Under the pieces are notes generated by a model. That model made no database searches and was not told the DNA's origin. It was given only the letters and a program-made list of their open reading frames with translations. DNA of 64,000 nt from JAWPMT01 sp965229785. GTDB lineage: Bacteria > Bacteroidota > Bacteroidia > Cytophagales > Cyclobacteriaceae. The stretch is from the NCBI GenBank assembly GCA_965229785.1, contig CBDDJS010000001.1, forward strand, positions 1,178,001 through 1,242,000. The letters are read 5' to 3'. The position numbers and the translations under genes are program-made. Shown in pieces: positions 8,317-18,538 of this stretch (the first letter of the stretch is position 1; every line of letters starts with the position of its first letter).

Positions 8317-11076
8317 ATGAATTCGACACTGAAATTATTGCAGGAGCAGCTAGGTAAGCCTTATAAAGATCTTGAATTTTTGTTGCTGGCGTTAAAAGAG
8401 GTACTGATCGATAATGGAGAACAAGAAATGGCCGACGCTGTGCCGTTGATCAACGAGGAAGCCACTGATTCAGCGATGACTGACCGACAAATCCAATTGT
8501 ATTCACTGGTGTTTCAATTGGTGAACATTGTCGAGATCAATGGAGCTGTTCAAAATCGACGGCAAATTGAAAATAAAAAGGCTCATGCTGAAGTAAGAGG
8601 CCTTTGGTCGGATAACCTGCACAGGTTGATCGATGAGGGCCATTCGAAAGAAGAAATCATCGAATTGATCCTCAAAACCAATATTGAACCAGTACTCACG
8701 GCACACCCGACAGAGGCCAAGCGATCAACTGTCTTGGAACACTACAGGGAGTTGTACCTTTTGTTGGTTCAGAAAGAGAACCAGATGTACACCGCTGATG
8801 AGGTGGAAAACATCCGACATAATATTAAGCTGACCCTCTATCGAATTTGGAAAACCGGAGAGATCTATATTGAGAAACCCAGGGTAGAAGATGAATTGCG
8901 AAATGTACTGCATTACCTGGTCAACGTTTTTCCGAATGTCATTCCTATGATCGACCGGCGATTGTTACAAGCCTGGGCACATTTAGGTTATGATAAGCAC
9001 GAACTCCATAATCAAAAAGCATTTCCTGGTTTTACGTTTGGCAACTGGGTAGGGGGAGACAGGGATGGACATCCCCTGGTTACTGCAGAGGTCACCCAAC
9101 ATACTTTGCTGCAGCTTCGCCTCAATGCATTTGTCGTGATCCGGAGAAAACTTTCAGATCTGGTTAAAAGATTGAGCTTCAGCCATCCATTGGAAAAAGC
9201 CACGCCAGAATTGCAGGAGCGCGTAACAGAGATGGTGGACCAATTGGGTGAAAGGGGACAGGAAGCCCTCGATCGCAATAAAGGGGAAGCTTATCGTCAA
9301 TTCATCAACCTCATGATCACCAAGTTACCGGTGGATACCAAACGAGGGCACGCAACCGCATTGGCTGACCTGAAAGGTAGCTATGTACGTTCCGCGGAAT
9401 TGAAAAATGACCTGCGGATTTTGCAGGATAGCCTTGTAGCGTATGGAGCCAATACAATTGCCTTCGATGATGTATTTGTGGCAAGAAGAATGCTTGATAT
9501 TTTTGGCTTTTGCCTTGCTAAACTGGATGTCAGGCAAAACAGTGCCTTCCATGATAAGGCCGTTTCACAATTGTTACAAGCAAGCCAGATTGAGCCTACC
9601 AACTTTGCGGAATGGTCTGAGTCTGATCGTGTTAACTTTCTGAATCGCGAATTAGAATCCAATCGGCCATTTCTTCCCGGGAATGTAAATCTGACCGAAG
9701 AAGCTGGGAAAGTAGTTTCGGTTTACAAGGTCATAGAAGGCCATGTTTCCAAATACGGTGTAGCAGGAATAGGATCTTTTATCGTGAGTATGACCAGATC
9801 TTTATCCGATCTGTTAGTGGTCTATATGTTGCAACGAGAGGCAGGATTGATCAAAAGCACAGAAGAAGGCCTGGTATCAGTTATTCCGGTAGTTCCTTTA
9901 CTGGAGACGATTGAAGATTTAGAAAATGGTCCGGAGATCCTCGATAAATTCTTAAGTCATCCCTTTACGCAGCGAAGTATTGCGTACCGGGCGAAACTCA
10001 CCGGATCGGCGCCCAGACAGCAAGTGATGGTGGGATACAGTGATAGCAATAAAGATGGTGGCATCATTGCCAGTCAATGGGGACTGTACAAAGCCCAATC
10101 CAAGTTAAGCGCCATCGGTAGAAAATATGGCGTGGAACTCCAGTTTTTCCATGGCAAAGGCGGTTCGATCAGTCGTGGGGCCGGACCTACGCACTACTTT
10201 ATCGGTGCGTTACCTCATGGTTCACTGATGGGTGATATCCGATTGACTGAGCAGGGGGAAACCATTAGTCAGAAGTATGCCAACCGTGTAAATGCTGCAT
10301 ATAATCTTGAACTCCTTGCTGCCAGTACCATGCGCAAAGCAGTGGATCGACCTGCGACTGAAGGCAATCCACATCCTTTAGAGGACTTGCTGGAATTCAT
10401 GGCGACAGAAAGTAAGAAGCGATATCAGGAACTGATGAACGAGGAAGGGTTTATTCCCTATTTCCGTCAGGCCACGCCCATTGATGCCATAGAAAATAGT
10501 AAAATCGGATCAAGACCAGCGAAAAGAACAGGTGCTAACAGCCTTGCTGATCTCAGGGCCATCCCATGGGTTTTCTCCTGGAGTCAGGCGCGATGCCACA
10601 TGACCAGCTGGTATGGCATCGGAAGTACCCTGCAAGAGTTGAAGAATACACGCCCTGAGGAATACAATCGATTCAAAGAAGCCACCGCAAAGGATCCTTT
10701 TATTCGATATGTTCTCACTAATGTAGATACGAGCCTGGCAGCAACGGACAATGACGTCATAGCCAGTTACGCTAATTTGGTTGAAGATGAAGCATTGAGA
10801 GAGAAATTCTTAACCAAGTTTCTCGACGAATTGGAGTTGACCAAAGACCACCTGAATCACCTTCTGGAAAGATCATTGGAAGAAAGAAGAAAGAACCATT
10901 TCTACTCCAATCAATTGAGATCATCGATGATGAAAAAGCTACATGAGAACCAGGTTAGGTTGCTCGCTGACTGGCGTAAGCAGAAAAAAGAAGATAATCC
11001 GGACATTGGACCGACGCAAACCAGTCTGATGTTAACGATCAATGCACTGGCTGGAGCGATGAGAAATACGGGATAA
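8317..11076 (+). CDS. ppc: Phosphoenolpyruvate carboxylase
   Basis: The protein has 919 residues, the usual length. It carboxylates phosphoenolpyruvate with bicarbonate to oxaloacetate, refilling the TCA cycle. Both catalytic signatures are intact: TAHPTEAKRST with the first active-site His at residue 130, and FHGKGGSISRG with the second His at 612 and the essential Arg at 620. QVMVGYSDSNKDGG and the C-terminal asparagine tail (AMRNTG) are also present. The gene lies a short distance from citrate synthase, which uses its product, but on the opposite strand. Confidence 0.95.
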   Translation: MNSTLKLLQEQLGKPYKDLEFLLLALKEVLIDNGEQEMADAVPLINEEATDSAMTDRQIQLYSLVFQLVNIVEINGAVQNRRQIENKKAHAEVRGLWSDNLHRLIDEGHSKEEIIELILKTNIEPVLTAHPTEAKRSTVLEHYRELYLLLVQKENQMYTADEVENIRHNIKLTLYRIWKTGEIYIEKPRVEDELRNVLHYLVNVFPNVIPMIDRRLLQAWAHLGYDKHELHNQKAFPGFTFGNWVGGDRDGHPLVTAEVTQHTLLQLRLNAFVVIRRKLSDLVKRLSFSHPLEKATPELQERVTEMVDQLGERGQEALDRNKGEAYRQFINLMITKLPVDTKRGHATALADLKGSYVRSAELKNDLRILQDSLVAYGANTIAFDDVFVARRMLDIFGFCLAKLDVRQNSAFHDKAVSQLLQASQIEPTNFAEWSESDRVNFLNRELESNRPFLPGNVNLTEEAGKVVSVYKVIEGHVSKYGVAGIGSFIVSMTRSLSDLLVVYMLQREAGLIKSTEEGLVSVIPVVPLLETIEDLENGPEILDKFLSHPFTQRSIAYRAKLTGSAPRQQVMVGYSDSNKDGGIIASQWGLYKAQSKLSAIGRKYGVELQFFHGKGGSISRGAGPTHYFIGALPHGSLMGDIRLTEQGETISQKYANRVNAAYNLELLAASTMRKAVDRPATEGNPHPLEDLLEFMATESKKRYQELMNEEGFIPYFRQATPIDAIENSKIGSRPAKRTGANSLADLRAIPWVFSWSQARCHMTSWYGIGSTLQELKNTRPEEYNRFKEATAKDPFIRYVLTNVDTSLAATDNDVIASYANLVEDEALREKFLTKFLDELELTKDHLNHLLERSLEERRKNHFYSNQLRSSMMKKLHENQVRLLADWRKQKKEDNPDIGPTQTSLMLTINALAGAMRNTG

Positions 11077-11159
11077 ATCAAACAATACCGGGGAAAGCGG
11101 CTTCAAAGTTTGGAATTGAGCCAAAGAAGTCTCAATTTTTGCCAGTATAGGATATTGAA

Positions 11160-13652
11160 TTGAGCGCTCTTAAAGATTTCCGGTTAACGTTGTTCGCACT
11201 TTTTGTGTGCCTGCTGTGCTATGAAGCATCCGCTGTTGATGCATTGGCTATTGGTAGAGACAATGACGGGCTCTTCAATTTGATGGATTATATCGAAATC
11301 CTTGAAGACCCTTCCAATACCTATGAATTTGCTGAAGTGGTGTTCAAAACCGAGTTTGCGCCGCTTTCGGAATACGACAAGGAATTCAATCGTGAATCCG
11401 CGTATTGGGGCAAGATGAACATCATCAATTTTGACAGTACGAAGCTTACCTGGCTTTTGTACTTTCATAGAAACGATCGGGTACAGATCTACGATTTCCG
11501 CCAACGCCTGGGTATTCTTGGTAATCAAACGGGATACATGGTGCCATCTTCAGAGAAAATGATGACCAAGGGTTCTTATTATGCACCCATCCAATTACCC
11601 TACGGTGTTGAGAAAAACATCTATTTCAAGATCACTCAGGAAATCCATGAACATAATTTCGACCTCTTTCAGCTGAAAAGTCCTTTTAGGATGCTGGAGG
11701 AGTATACAGATAGGTATATTTTCAATATGCTATTTCAGGGTTTCCTCTGGATCATGGTACTCTACAACTTATTGGTCTTCCTTTACTTTCGAGATCGGGC
11801 CGGGTTAGGTTACAGTCTCTATTTGATGTCCATCGCGGTGTTTTACCTGATGGCCGAGGGAACTATTCGAGAACTTATACTGACAGAAAGACCTTTACTT
11901 TCCAGTTACTTCATTAATGTGCTTTATCTGGCACCAATAGGCTATTATATGTTCTTAAAGGAATTTCTGGAGACACCAAAAACGGTGCCTTTTTGGGATA
12001 AAATACTGAAGAACCTGGCCATTGGAAATGTGATATTCTTTTTCATCTCGACCGGCTTATTCACGGCCACATTCGATATGAGGTTGATCATGGATATGTT
12101 GCGAGTGGTGGTGCTTATTGATGTAGTAGCACTTTTCCTCGCCACCGTGGCGATCACCTTTTCTAAACACAAAATGGTCAATTACCTCGTTCTGGGTAGC
12201 GTGGTGATGGCCCTGGGTGCCATGATCGACATTTATCTCTGGGATTCAGGTGAGACCTGGGGAAATTTTGCCAGAGTTGGATTCACGGCGGAGATATTGT
12301 TTTTCTCACTGGGTCTCGGAAAGCGTATGCGTTTGGTGGAGGCTGAGAAGAGGGAAGCGCAAGGCCAGTTGCTGGACGAGTACAAAAAGCGGACTGAGCT
12401 TGAAACGCAACAAAAAGAAGAACTGGAGAAGGAAGTGGTGGCACGTACCCGTGAATTGAAAGTGCAGAATGAGCAATTGGAGAAGGCGAAGAGGGAAGCA
12501 GAACAAGCGGCAAAAACCAAGTCTGAGTTCCTTTCCGTGATGAGTCATGAGATTCGTACACCGATGAACGCGATCATTGGTACCACTCATTTGTTGTTGG
12601 AAGAAAATCCGAGAAAGGGGCAATTGGAAAACCTCAATAGTCTGAAATACGCGGCAGACAGCCTCGTCCAGTTGATCAATGATATCCTGGATCTTAATAA
12701 GATCGAATCAGGTAAGATCCAGTTGGAAAATACCGAATTTGATTTTCCACACTTGATCCACAATATCAATGTGCTTTTTCAATCTAAAGCTCAGGAAAAA
12801 TCCATTGATTTTCAAGTGAACATTGCCAATGGGATAGATCGTTACCTGCAAGGTGATCCGGGCAGACTTTCTCAGGTGTTGAATAACCTGATCAGTAATG
12901 CTATCAAGTTCACAAATGAGGGTAAGGTTATATTGCGGATTTTTACCGAGTCTGAAACAAAGAAAACCATTGAGCTTTGTTTTGAGGTATCAGATACGGG
13001 TGTAGGAATTCCTCAGGATAAGTTGGAGGCCATTTTCGAGACCTTTACTCAAGCTACATCCAGCACTACCCGCAAGTTTGGTGGCACTGGATTGGGCTTG
13101 ACGATTAGCAAACGCTTATTGGAATTGCAGGAAAGCAATATTCGGGTTGAGAGTGAGCTGGGTAAAGGGTCGACTTTTTCATTCTGTCTCAAGTTTGATA
13201 AGATCGTTGACCAGGATGCTGCCCGTAGGAGTAAGGAAGTAATTGAGTACTTGCCGCTGGAAGACTTACACGTATTGGTTGTTGATGACAATGTCATGAA
13301 TAGGGTGGTTTTGGAGCAATTCCTTCAGAAATGGCAATTGAAATTTCAAAGTGTAGAAGGAGGTAAGGAAGCGCTGAAAATCATCAAAGAGCAATCGTTC
13401 AACCTCATCCTGTTGGATATACAAATGCCGGAGATGGATGGATATGAAGTGACAAAAATTATTCGTGAGACTGCCGATAACAATCAGGACATACCGATAG
13501 TCGCACTATCTGCTGATATCTATTCCAATGTACACGACAAGATCATCGGTAGTGGCATGGATGATTTTGTCTCTAAGCCTTTCAAACCTGACGAACTTTA
13601 TGCTATCCTGCAGAAGTATCAGGAACTAATTGTAGATAAGGCTAAAGCTTAG
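11160..13652 (+). CDS. Hybrid sensor histidine kinase with 7TMR-DISM sensor and receiver domain
   Basis: The 830-residue protein has these parts in order: signal peptide (about 1-25), a periplasmic sensor domain of the 7TMR-DISMED2 type (about 30-175), seven membrane helices (about 190-400), and a coiled coil (about 405-450). Then come a HisKA domain with phospho-acceptor His463 in SHEIRTP, a HATPase with N box (NLISNAIKF), G1 (DTGVGIP) and G2 (GGTGLGL), and a receiver domain with phospho-acceptor Asp753 in LLDIQMPEMDG. The start is a TTG: an in-frame TAG lies 12 bases upstream, and the next ATG would cut off the signal peptide. The kinase is probably autonomous, since no regulator is encoded next to it. 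The ligand is unknown; DISM sensors are often linked to carbohydrates. Confidence 0.9.
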   Translation: MSALKDFRLTLFALFVCLLCYEASAVDALAIGRDNDGLFNLMDYIEILEDPSNTYEFAEVVFKTEFAPLSEYDKEFNRESAYWGKMNIINFDSTKLTWLLYFHRNDRVQIYDFRQRLGILGNQTGYMVPSSEKMMTKGSYYAPIQLPYGVEKNIYFKITQEIHEHNFDLFQLKSPFRMLEEYTDRYIFNMLFQGFLWIMVLYNLLVFLYFRDRAGLGYSLYLMSIAVFYLMAEGTIRELILTERPLLSSYFINVLYLAPIGYYMFLKEFLETPKTVPFWDKILKNLAIGNVIFFFISTGLFTATFDMRLIMDMLRVVVLIDVVALFLATVAITFSKHKMVNYLVLGSVVMALGAMIDIYLWDSGETWGNFARVGFTAEILFFSLGLGKRMRLVEAEKREAQGQLLDEYKKRTELETQQKEELEKEVVARTRELKVQNEQLEKAKREAEQAAKTKSEFLSVMSHEIRTPMNAIIGTTHLLLEENPRKGQLENLNSLKYAADSLVQLINDILDLNKIESGKIQLENTEFDFPHLIHNINVLFQSKAQEKSIDFQVNIANGIDRYLQGDPGRLSQVLNNLISNAIKFTNEGKVILRIFTESETKKTIELCFEVSDTGVGIPQDKLEAIFETFTQATSSTTRKFGGTGLGLTISKRLLELQESNIRVESELGKGSTFSFCLKFDKIVDQDAARRSKEVIEYLPLEDLHVLVVDDNVMNRVVLEQFLQKWQLKFQSVEGGKEALKIIKEQSFNLILLDIQMPEMDGYEVTKIIRETADNNQDIPIVALSADIYSNVHDKIIGSGMDDFVSKPFKPDELYAILQKYQELIVDKAKA

Positions 13653-13837
13653 CCATTTTTCATTCCCAGGTTCTTTGGAATCAACAAGGCCATATACTAC
13701 TGGGACATTAGTTTAAACCGAAAGCCTAATTCCCTTCGATTTTTAAAAAGCTTGGGTAGATATTGAATGCCTTTTCTCAGTTCATGTAATAAAAGCATTC
13801 GCGATGTTTTCATCTTGAGGTTCTGGAAATGTAACCT

Positions 13838-14233
13838 TCACTGATCAAAGAACACCAACAGCTTTAAGTCCTCCTCAATATCATAAAACCGATGATCAAT
13901 TTCGGCTTTTACAAATAGGATATCTCCAGCTTTGATAGATTTCTTTTCGCCACCAGCCTCAAACATGGAAGCACCACTCAATACGTAATAGATCTCATCC
14001 GTATCATGAGGTTGCTGACGATCTTCGGCCCCGGCTTTTAGGTAATACAACCCCGCCAGTACGTTTTCCCCTTGTAAAAAGGGAAGCCAGGGTCTACCGG
14101 AAGATTCTAGTTCCTTTTCGAGTTGATCAACGGAGTAAAATGCACTGTTCATATCTTCTGAGGAGGTTTCTTGTGCAATTAAAGTTAATGGCAACAGCAT
14201 CAAAACAAGTAGGGTGGTGGTCAGGTATTTCAT
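13838..14233 (-). CDS. Exported cupin-domain protein
   Basis: The 131-residue protein has a signal peptide ending LIAQ, so it is periplasmic or surface-exposed. A single conserved beta-barrel of the cupin_2 type follows. Metal-site residues can be seen in QPHDTDEIYYVLSG and in GDILFVKAEIDHRF. It could be a small dioxygenase or isomerase, or a binding protein; nothing picks one. It ends near the converging hybrid kinase gene. Confidence 0.7.
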   Translation of the reverse strand: MKYLTTTLLVLMLLPLTLIAQETSSEDMNSAFYSVDQLEKELESSGRPWLPFLQGENVLAGLYYLKAGAEDRQQPHDTDEIYYVLSGASMFEAGGEKKSIKAGDILFVKAEIDHRFYDIEEDLKLLVFFDQ

Positions 14234-14287
14234 GGTGATAGAACAGGTTAAGGTTGTGATACCATTAGGCTTACGAGCGGTTGATGG

Positions 14288-14935
14288 CTACCTGAATGGT
14301 TCGACAATCAATAAAAACAGGAAAACTGGAATTAGTAGAAGGAACAGGGGCAAGAACAGGTTAAGAACTGCTTTTCCAATAGAAAATTTTTGTGCTTCCG
14401 CAATTCCGATGACCGTCAGGACGAGGGTATAAATTCCCAATGTCAATTGAATGATGCCAAACACGAAGAAGATAATGACGTCAGTGGTGTCGTTAATATT
14501 ATACTCGGCCTGAAATACACTGTTGCCATAAATCATGATAATCATGGTCATTGGAATCAAACCAAAGATTGAGGGGATCATGGCGTGAGCCACAATGTGT
14601 ACCAAGGTATCGCCTTTTGATTGCCCTTTGAGCCAACTACCTGTGAATTGTAACAGATGACCGTAAATGAATAGTGATATCCATCCAAACAATGCCCCGA
14701 GGATAATCGAGAAAAGAAGCACGTAGATTAACTCCATATCTTCGCCCAGATTTTGGGAGGAGGCCCGGTCCAGTGCGTTACTGATTCCAGCCAGTGACAT
14801 GAGGATTAATACTATCCGCGGCTGAGGGTATTCAATTACATTGCTAAACACTAATCGGGGAGATCCCCAGATCCTTTGGATGATTGTACCCATATCCATG
14901 GGTTCAGTTGTTAGGTGACTTTCCGGTTCCCGCAT
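14288..14935 (-). CDS. YIP1-family-like membrane protein
   Basis: The 215-residue protein has a short polar N-terminus (about 1-40) and then five hydrophobic segments, roughly at 40-55, 68-92, 105-137, 150-175 and 185-213. This hydropathy and the WGSPRLVF motif near the N-terminus resemble bacterial YIP1-type proteins, integral inner-membrane proteins of unknown function. It lies 54 bases upstream of the cupin gene on the same strand, so the two may share a transcript. Confidence 0.6.
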   Translation of the reverse strand: MREPESHLTTEPMDMGTIIQRIWGSPRLVFSNVIEYPQPRIVLILMSLAGISNALDRASSQNLGEDMELIYVLLFSIILGALFGWISLFIYGHLLQFTGSWLKGQSKGDTLVHIVAHAMIPSIFGLIPMTMIIMIYGNSVFQAEYNINDTTDVIIFFVFGIIQLTLGIYTLVLTVIGIAEAQKFSIGKAVLNLFLPLFLLLIPVFLFLLIVEPFR

Positions 14936-15004
14936 GTTTTGGTTTTAATGGTCCTAAGATAATTCTTGTGTTCTAATTAATAATTCTTGTTCAATTTCGC
15001 GAAT

Positions 15005-15478
15005 ATGAAAGCAGCCACGATTACTGAAATCAAGAAAGAGCTCAAGCAAATTCCCGAGGAACAATTGCATGAGATCATTCTGCGAATGGCCAAATACAAA
15101 CTCGAGAATAAGGAATTGCTGCATTACCTCTTATTTGAAGCAGATTACGAAGAAGGATACATTTCCATGGCCAGGGAGGAGATAGAAGAAGGACTGGCGG
15201 ATTTACACCCTAATTTATATTACGCCAAGAAATCCATTCGAAAGACTTTAAGGATCACCCAGAAATTCATCAAATACTCGAAAAAGAAAGAAACGGAAAT
15301 AGCCCTGCTTATGCATTTCTGTAGTACGCTAAAAGATACAGGTGTTTCCTTCTCACGAAGTACCGCGCTTTCCAATCTGTACAACCGCCAAATCATAAAG
15401 TTGGAAAAGGCCATCAGTGGTTTACATGAAGATCTGCAATTTGATTATCAGGAAGAAATTGACCGATTGAGATTATAA
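15005..15478 (+). CDS. Conserved hypothetical helical protein (DUF6155-like)
   Basis: The chosen ATG at 15005 gives 157 residues; the open frame begins 18 bases earlier at a TTG that adds nothing. The protein is almost entirely helical and highly charged, starting MKAATITEIKKELKQIPEEQ, with a Lys-rich stretch near residues 80-95. The N-terminal motif recalls a family of short Bacteroidota proteins that I remember as DUF6155, not verified. No signal peptide or membrane segment is present, so it is cytoplasmic. It stands alone between a leftward membrane-protein gene and the PadR/permease pair. Confidence 0.55.
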   Translation: MKAATITEIKKELKQIPEEQLHEIILRMAKYKLENKELLHYLLFEADYEEGYISMAREEIEEGLADLHPNLYYAKKSIRKTLRITQKFIKYSKKKETEIALLMHFCSTLKDTGVSFSRSTALSNLYNRQIIKLEKAISGLHEDLQFDYQEEIDRLRL

Positions 15479-15526
15479 GTAATTTAATTACTGAAACGAC
15501 CGCAAGACAAGCCAGGGTCTATTAAA

Positions 15527-15600
15527 ACTGCAAATTGGAATTAAATATTTTAACTGCGATTAGGAATTTAATTCAATTAAAACTACTATTGGGAATAATA
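15527..15600 (+). promoter_or_regulatory. Three degenerate direct repeats before padR/permease genes, likely operator
   Basis: Three related 20-base units start at 15527, 15553 and 15582: ACTGCAAATTGGAATTAAAT, ACTGCGATTAGGAATTTAAT and ACTACTATTGGGAATAATAT. They end 23 bases before the PadR start codon. The first shares TGCAAAYYGGAA with the operator of the second PadR gene in the window (37306-37352, minus strand). Autoregulation by PadR is the natural reading but is inferred. Confidence 0.45.
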
Positions 15601-15623
15601 TTGTTTTAACAGATTGGTAAAAC

Positions 15624-15959
15624 ATGAGGAAATCCCAGTTAGGTGAGTTTGAGGAATTGGTCTTGTTAACCATCGCGGCCTTGCATGCGGATGCCTATGG
15701 AGTTGCGATCAAAAATGAGATGGAAACTCGTTTAAGTAGAGGCATTAGCATTGGTGCGTTGCAGACTGCTTTTAAACGTTTGGAGGACAAGGGGTTCATC
15801 AATTCATACCTGGGTGAGCCTACTCAGAAAAGAGGAGGGAAGAGGAAGCGTTTCTACCAGATTTCTCCGATCGGAGTTCGTACCCTCGAAGAAATTCGGG
15901 ACATACGTTCGCAACTGTGGTCTGCGATTCCACAAGTCGTACTGGACCTAAATAAGTAG
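15624..15959 (+). CDS. PadR-family transcriptional regulator
   Basis: The 111-residue protein is a compact winged helix. It opens with LGEFEELVLLTIAALHADAYGVAIKNEME, typical of the short PadR class paired with permeases in Bacteroidota. A wing with KRGGKRKRFYQISPIG follows, then a C-terminal dimerisation helix. It should repress its own operon until a ligand or membrane stress signal releases it. The permease gene starts 2 bases after its stop codon, so the two are co-translated. A second PadR of the same type lies at 36969-37301. Confidence 0.85.
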   Translation: MRKSQLGEFEELVLLTIAALHADAYGVAIKNEMETRLSRGISIGALQTAFKRLEDKGFINSYLGEPTQKRGGKRKRFYQISPIGVRTLEEIRDIRSQLWSAIPQVVLDLNK

Positions 15960-15961
15960 TC

Positions 15962-18538
15962 ATGAAGGCTCCAAAATGGCCTTTAAAATGGCTTTCCAAT
16001 TGGTGGTTGCCCGAGCTGGCTGAACACATGGAAGGAGATCTGATCGAGATCTTTGAGGAACGATTAGAGACCAGAACTCCTTTTGCTGCTCGAATACTTT
16101 TTTACCGCGATTGTTTCCAGTTGTTGCGCCCTTATCTGTTCAAACCATTTTTCCAAAGGTCAAAAACTTACGTTATGATTAGTAACCACTTAAAGATCGG
16201 ATATCGAAACCTGTTAAAGTATCGAAACTACAGCCTCATCAATTTATTGGGTTTATCGCTTGGGCTGGCTGCCTCAATCATTCTTTATCGAGTAGTCGCT
16301 TTTGAGAACTCCTTTGATTCGTTTCACGATAAAAAGGATGATCTGTATGTACTGGCAGAGAATTCTATTCAATATGGAAGCTACTACCAAACCCGAACGC
16401 CAGCGGCGCAGAAGTTAAAAGAAGATCTACCTGAAGTGGTCCGTGCATCGCGATTCTTTAACCCGGATAGCAAGTGGCTAACAGTGGGAGAGAAGAAACT
16501 CAATTACGATTTTACTTATGTGGATCCGGACTTGTCAGAAATGTTGACTTTTGAGATCCTGGAAGGCGATGTTCGCAAAACATTGGAGACCCGGGATCAT
16601 ATCGTTATCTCTTTGGGTGTAGCAAAATCTTTTTTTGGCTATGACGATGCCGTTGGAGAAGTGTTGACTACTGTGGATGGGGAGAATCAATACATCGTAG
16701 GGGCAGTAGTAAATGATTTTCCGTTGAATTCCAGCCTCGAATTTGAGGTGTTAATTTCATGGGAACATCATATTCCGGAATGGGTCCGTGATGCTGGAAA
16801 TTGGCATAATACGTTCATGACTTCCTTCATTGAATTGGATAAAGGGATTAAACCACCGATGATCCAGGATAAATTGAATCAAATTAGTCAGGCCAACTTT
16901 TTGCCAGAAGGTGATGACTCAGTTTTCTATCCGGTTTCTTTTAATGATTTCTATGCTGAGTTTGCAGGTAAAGGGAATGTCAAAACCTTGTTACTAGTGA
17001 TATCCCTGGCGATTTCATTCATAGCCTTTATCAACTTTGTGAATTTGTCTACGGCACAAGCATTGAATCGTGTCAAGGAAGTCGCCATCAGAAAAGTGAT
17101 GGGCTCCAGGAGAAAGGAGTTGATCTGGCAGTTTACGATCGAATCAGTGATGATCTGCTGTTTGTCGGTTTTTGTAGCTTTTTTGCTTTCGTACCTGGCT
17201 ACTCCATTTGTCAATGATTACTTTGAATTAGGCATAAATACGTCATTGCTTGAATTATTTGCCTTGTTTCCGGCCTTATTTGGCGTTGCCTGCATTTTGG
17301 GTATCATTTCAGCCATTTACCCTGCGGTATATCTCATCGGAAGTGAAGTTTCAATTGCCCTGAAAGGAGATGCGAAAAAAGGATCAAATAAGATGATTGT
17401 GCAAAAAGTGCTGATCATTCTTCAATATGTGGCCTCTATCGTTTTGATCGCGGGAACCATTGTCATTTGGCGACAAATTGATTTTATGAAGTCGCAAAAC
17501 CTGAATATTCAGACGGATGGCGTCGTTGTGATGAACCTCGATTACTCCTCCTTTCCTTCCGGAGAAAAGGGAGAACAGGCCATAAAGCGGATCGCACAGG
17601 AAGCGCGTGCACAAAGTTTCATTGACCAGGTGGCCCATATTCAGAAAGCTCCCGGTGCATTTTATGATAATTACAATTCGTTTCAGGACCTTTCTGATGT
17701 CAATAAGGACCTGCACATGCGACAGGTGGCTTACACCTCAGAATCAGTAGAAACACTGGGGCTTAAAATCATTATGGGACGAAATTTTGACCCCAATTTG
17801 GCAAGCGATTCGGCAGCAGCCCTGATCAATGAGAGTGCTTTCAAAGCATATGGCTGGACAGACCTTGAAAACAAGCGCATAAGGCCTAGTGGTGGAAAAC
17901 GGATCGTACCCATTATTGGGGTAGTAGAGGATTATCATTACCGGGCATTAATGCATGAGATTGAGCCTATGATTCATTGGAATATGGGTAAAGATGGAAC
18001 AGGGTCTCAAATGCTTGTACGATACCTGCCCGGTCAGGCTGAGCAAACCCTTGATTACCTCAAGTCGGCCTGGTCGGAAAGCGGATCATTCATTGCCCTG
18101 GAATACTATTTTCTGGATGCAGCTTTCGATGAACTATATCACGAACAGGAGAAAATGGGATCTATCGCTACAGCGTTTGCTATGATCGCCATCATCCTGG
18201 CCACGCTTGGGTTGTTTGCCCTGGCTTCGTACCTGATTCGTAAGAGAAGAAAAGAAATTGGTATCCGAAAAGTGATGGGTGCTTCCATTCAACGGATAAC
18301 CATACACCTTTCAAAGCGTTTCTTACAATGGGTGCTTATCTCCTTAGTTATCTCAATCCCGATCATCAGGTATGCCTCTCAGGAATTTTTAGTGGGTTTT
18401 GCCTTCAGGACCCAGCCAGGTGTAGATATCTACATGATTGCCGCACTCATTGCCGTTCTTATGGCCGTATTGAGTGTGGGTATCCGATCCTATACAGCGG
18501 CAGCTGATGATCCGGTCAATTCATTAAGGGACGAATAA
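15962..18538 (+). CDS. FtsX/MacB-type ABC transporter permease with N-terminal prefix domain
   Basis: The 858-residue protein begins with a soluble prefix of about 70 residues (permease prefix domain type) containing ELAEHMEGDLIEIFEERLE. Two FtsX-like halves follow. The first has a membrane helix near residue 95, a MacB-type periplasmic domain and three helices around 335-470. The second has a helix near 480, a periplasmic domain, and three C-terminal helices from about 730. Conserved coupling segments VKEVAIRKVMGSRRKEL and RRKEIGIRKVMGAS precede the helices that contact the ATPase. No ATPase gene is adjacent, so it must borrow one. Substrates of this class include lipoproteins, peptides and antibiotics. 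Confidence 0.85.
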   Translation: MKAPKWPLKWLSNWWLPELAEHMEGDLIEIFEERLETRTPFAARILFYRDCFQLLRPYLFKPFFQRSKTYVMISNHLKIGYRNLLKYRNYSLINLLGLSLGLAASIILYRVVAFENSFDSFHDKKDDLYVLAENSIQYGSYYQTRTPAAQKLKEDLPEVVRASRFFNPDSKWLTVGEKKLNYDFTYVDPDLSEMLTFEILEGDVRKTLETRDHIVISLGVAKSFFGYDDAVGEVLTTVDGENQYIVGAVVNDFPLNSSLEFEVLISWEHHIPEWVRDAGNWHNTFMTSFIELDKGIKPPMIQDKLNQISQANFLPEGDDSVFYPVSFNDFYAEFAGKGNVKTLLLVISLAISFIAFINFVNLSTAQALNRVKEVAIRKVMGSRRKELIWQFTIESVMICCLSVFVAFLLSYLATPFVNDYFELGINTSLLELFALFPALFGVACILGIISAIYPAVYLIGSEVSIALKGDAKKGSNKMIVQKVLIILQYVASIVLIAGTIVIWRQIDFMKSQNLNIQTDGVVVMNLDYSSFPSGEKGEQAIKRIAQEARAQSFIDQVAHIQKAPGAFYDNYNSFQDLSDVNKDLHMRQVAYTSESVETLGLKIIMGRNFDPNLASDSAAALINESAFKAYGWTDLENKRIRPSGGKRIVPIIGVVEDYHYRALMHEIEPMIHWNMGKDGTGSQMLVRYLPGQAEQTLDYLKSAWSESGSFIALEYYFLDAAFDELYHEQEKMGSIATAFAMIAIILATLGLFALASYLIRKRRKEIGIRKVMGASIQRITIHLSKRFLQWVLISLVISIPIIRYASQEFLVGFAFRTQPGVDIYMIAALIAVLMAVLSVGIRSYTAAADDPVNSLRDE

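Noticed and set aside
15527..15600. Possible short CRISPR-like array
   Set aside because: The repeats are degenerate and only 6-9 bases separate them; placement directly before a PadR gene fits operator sites.
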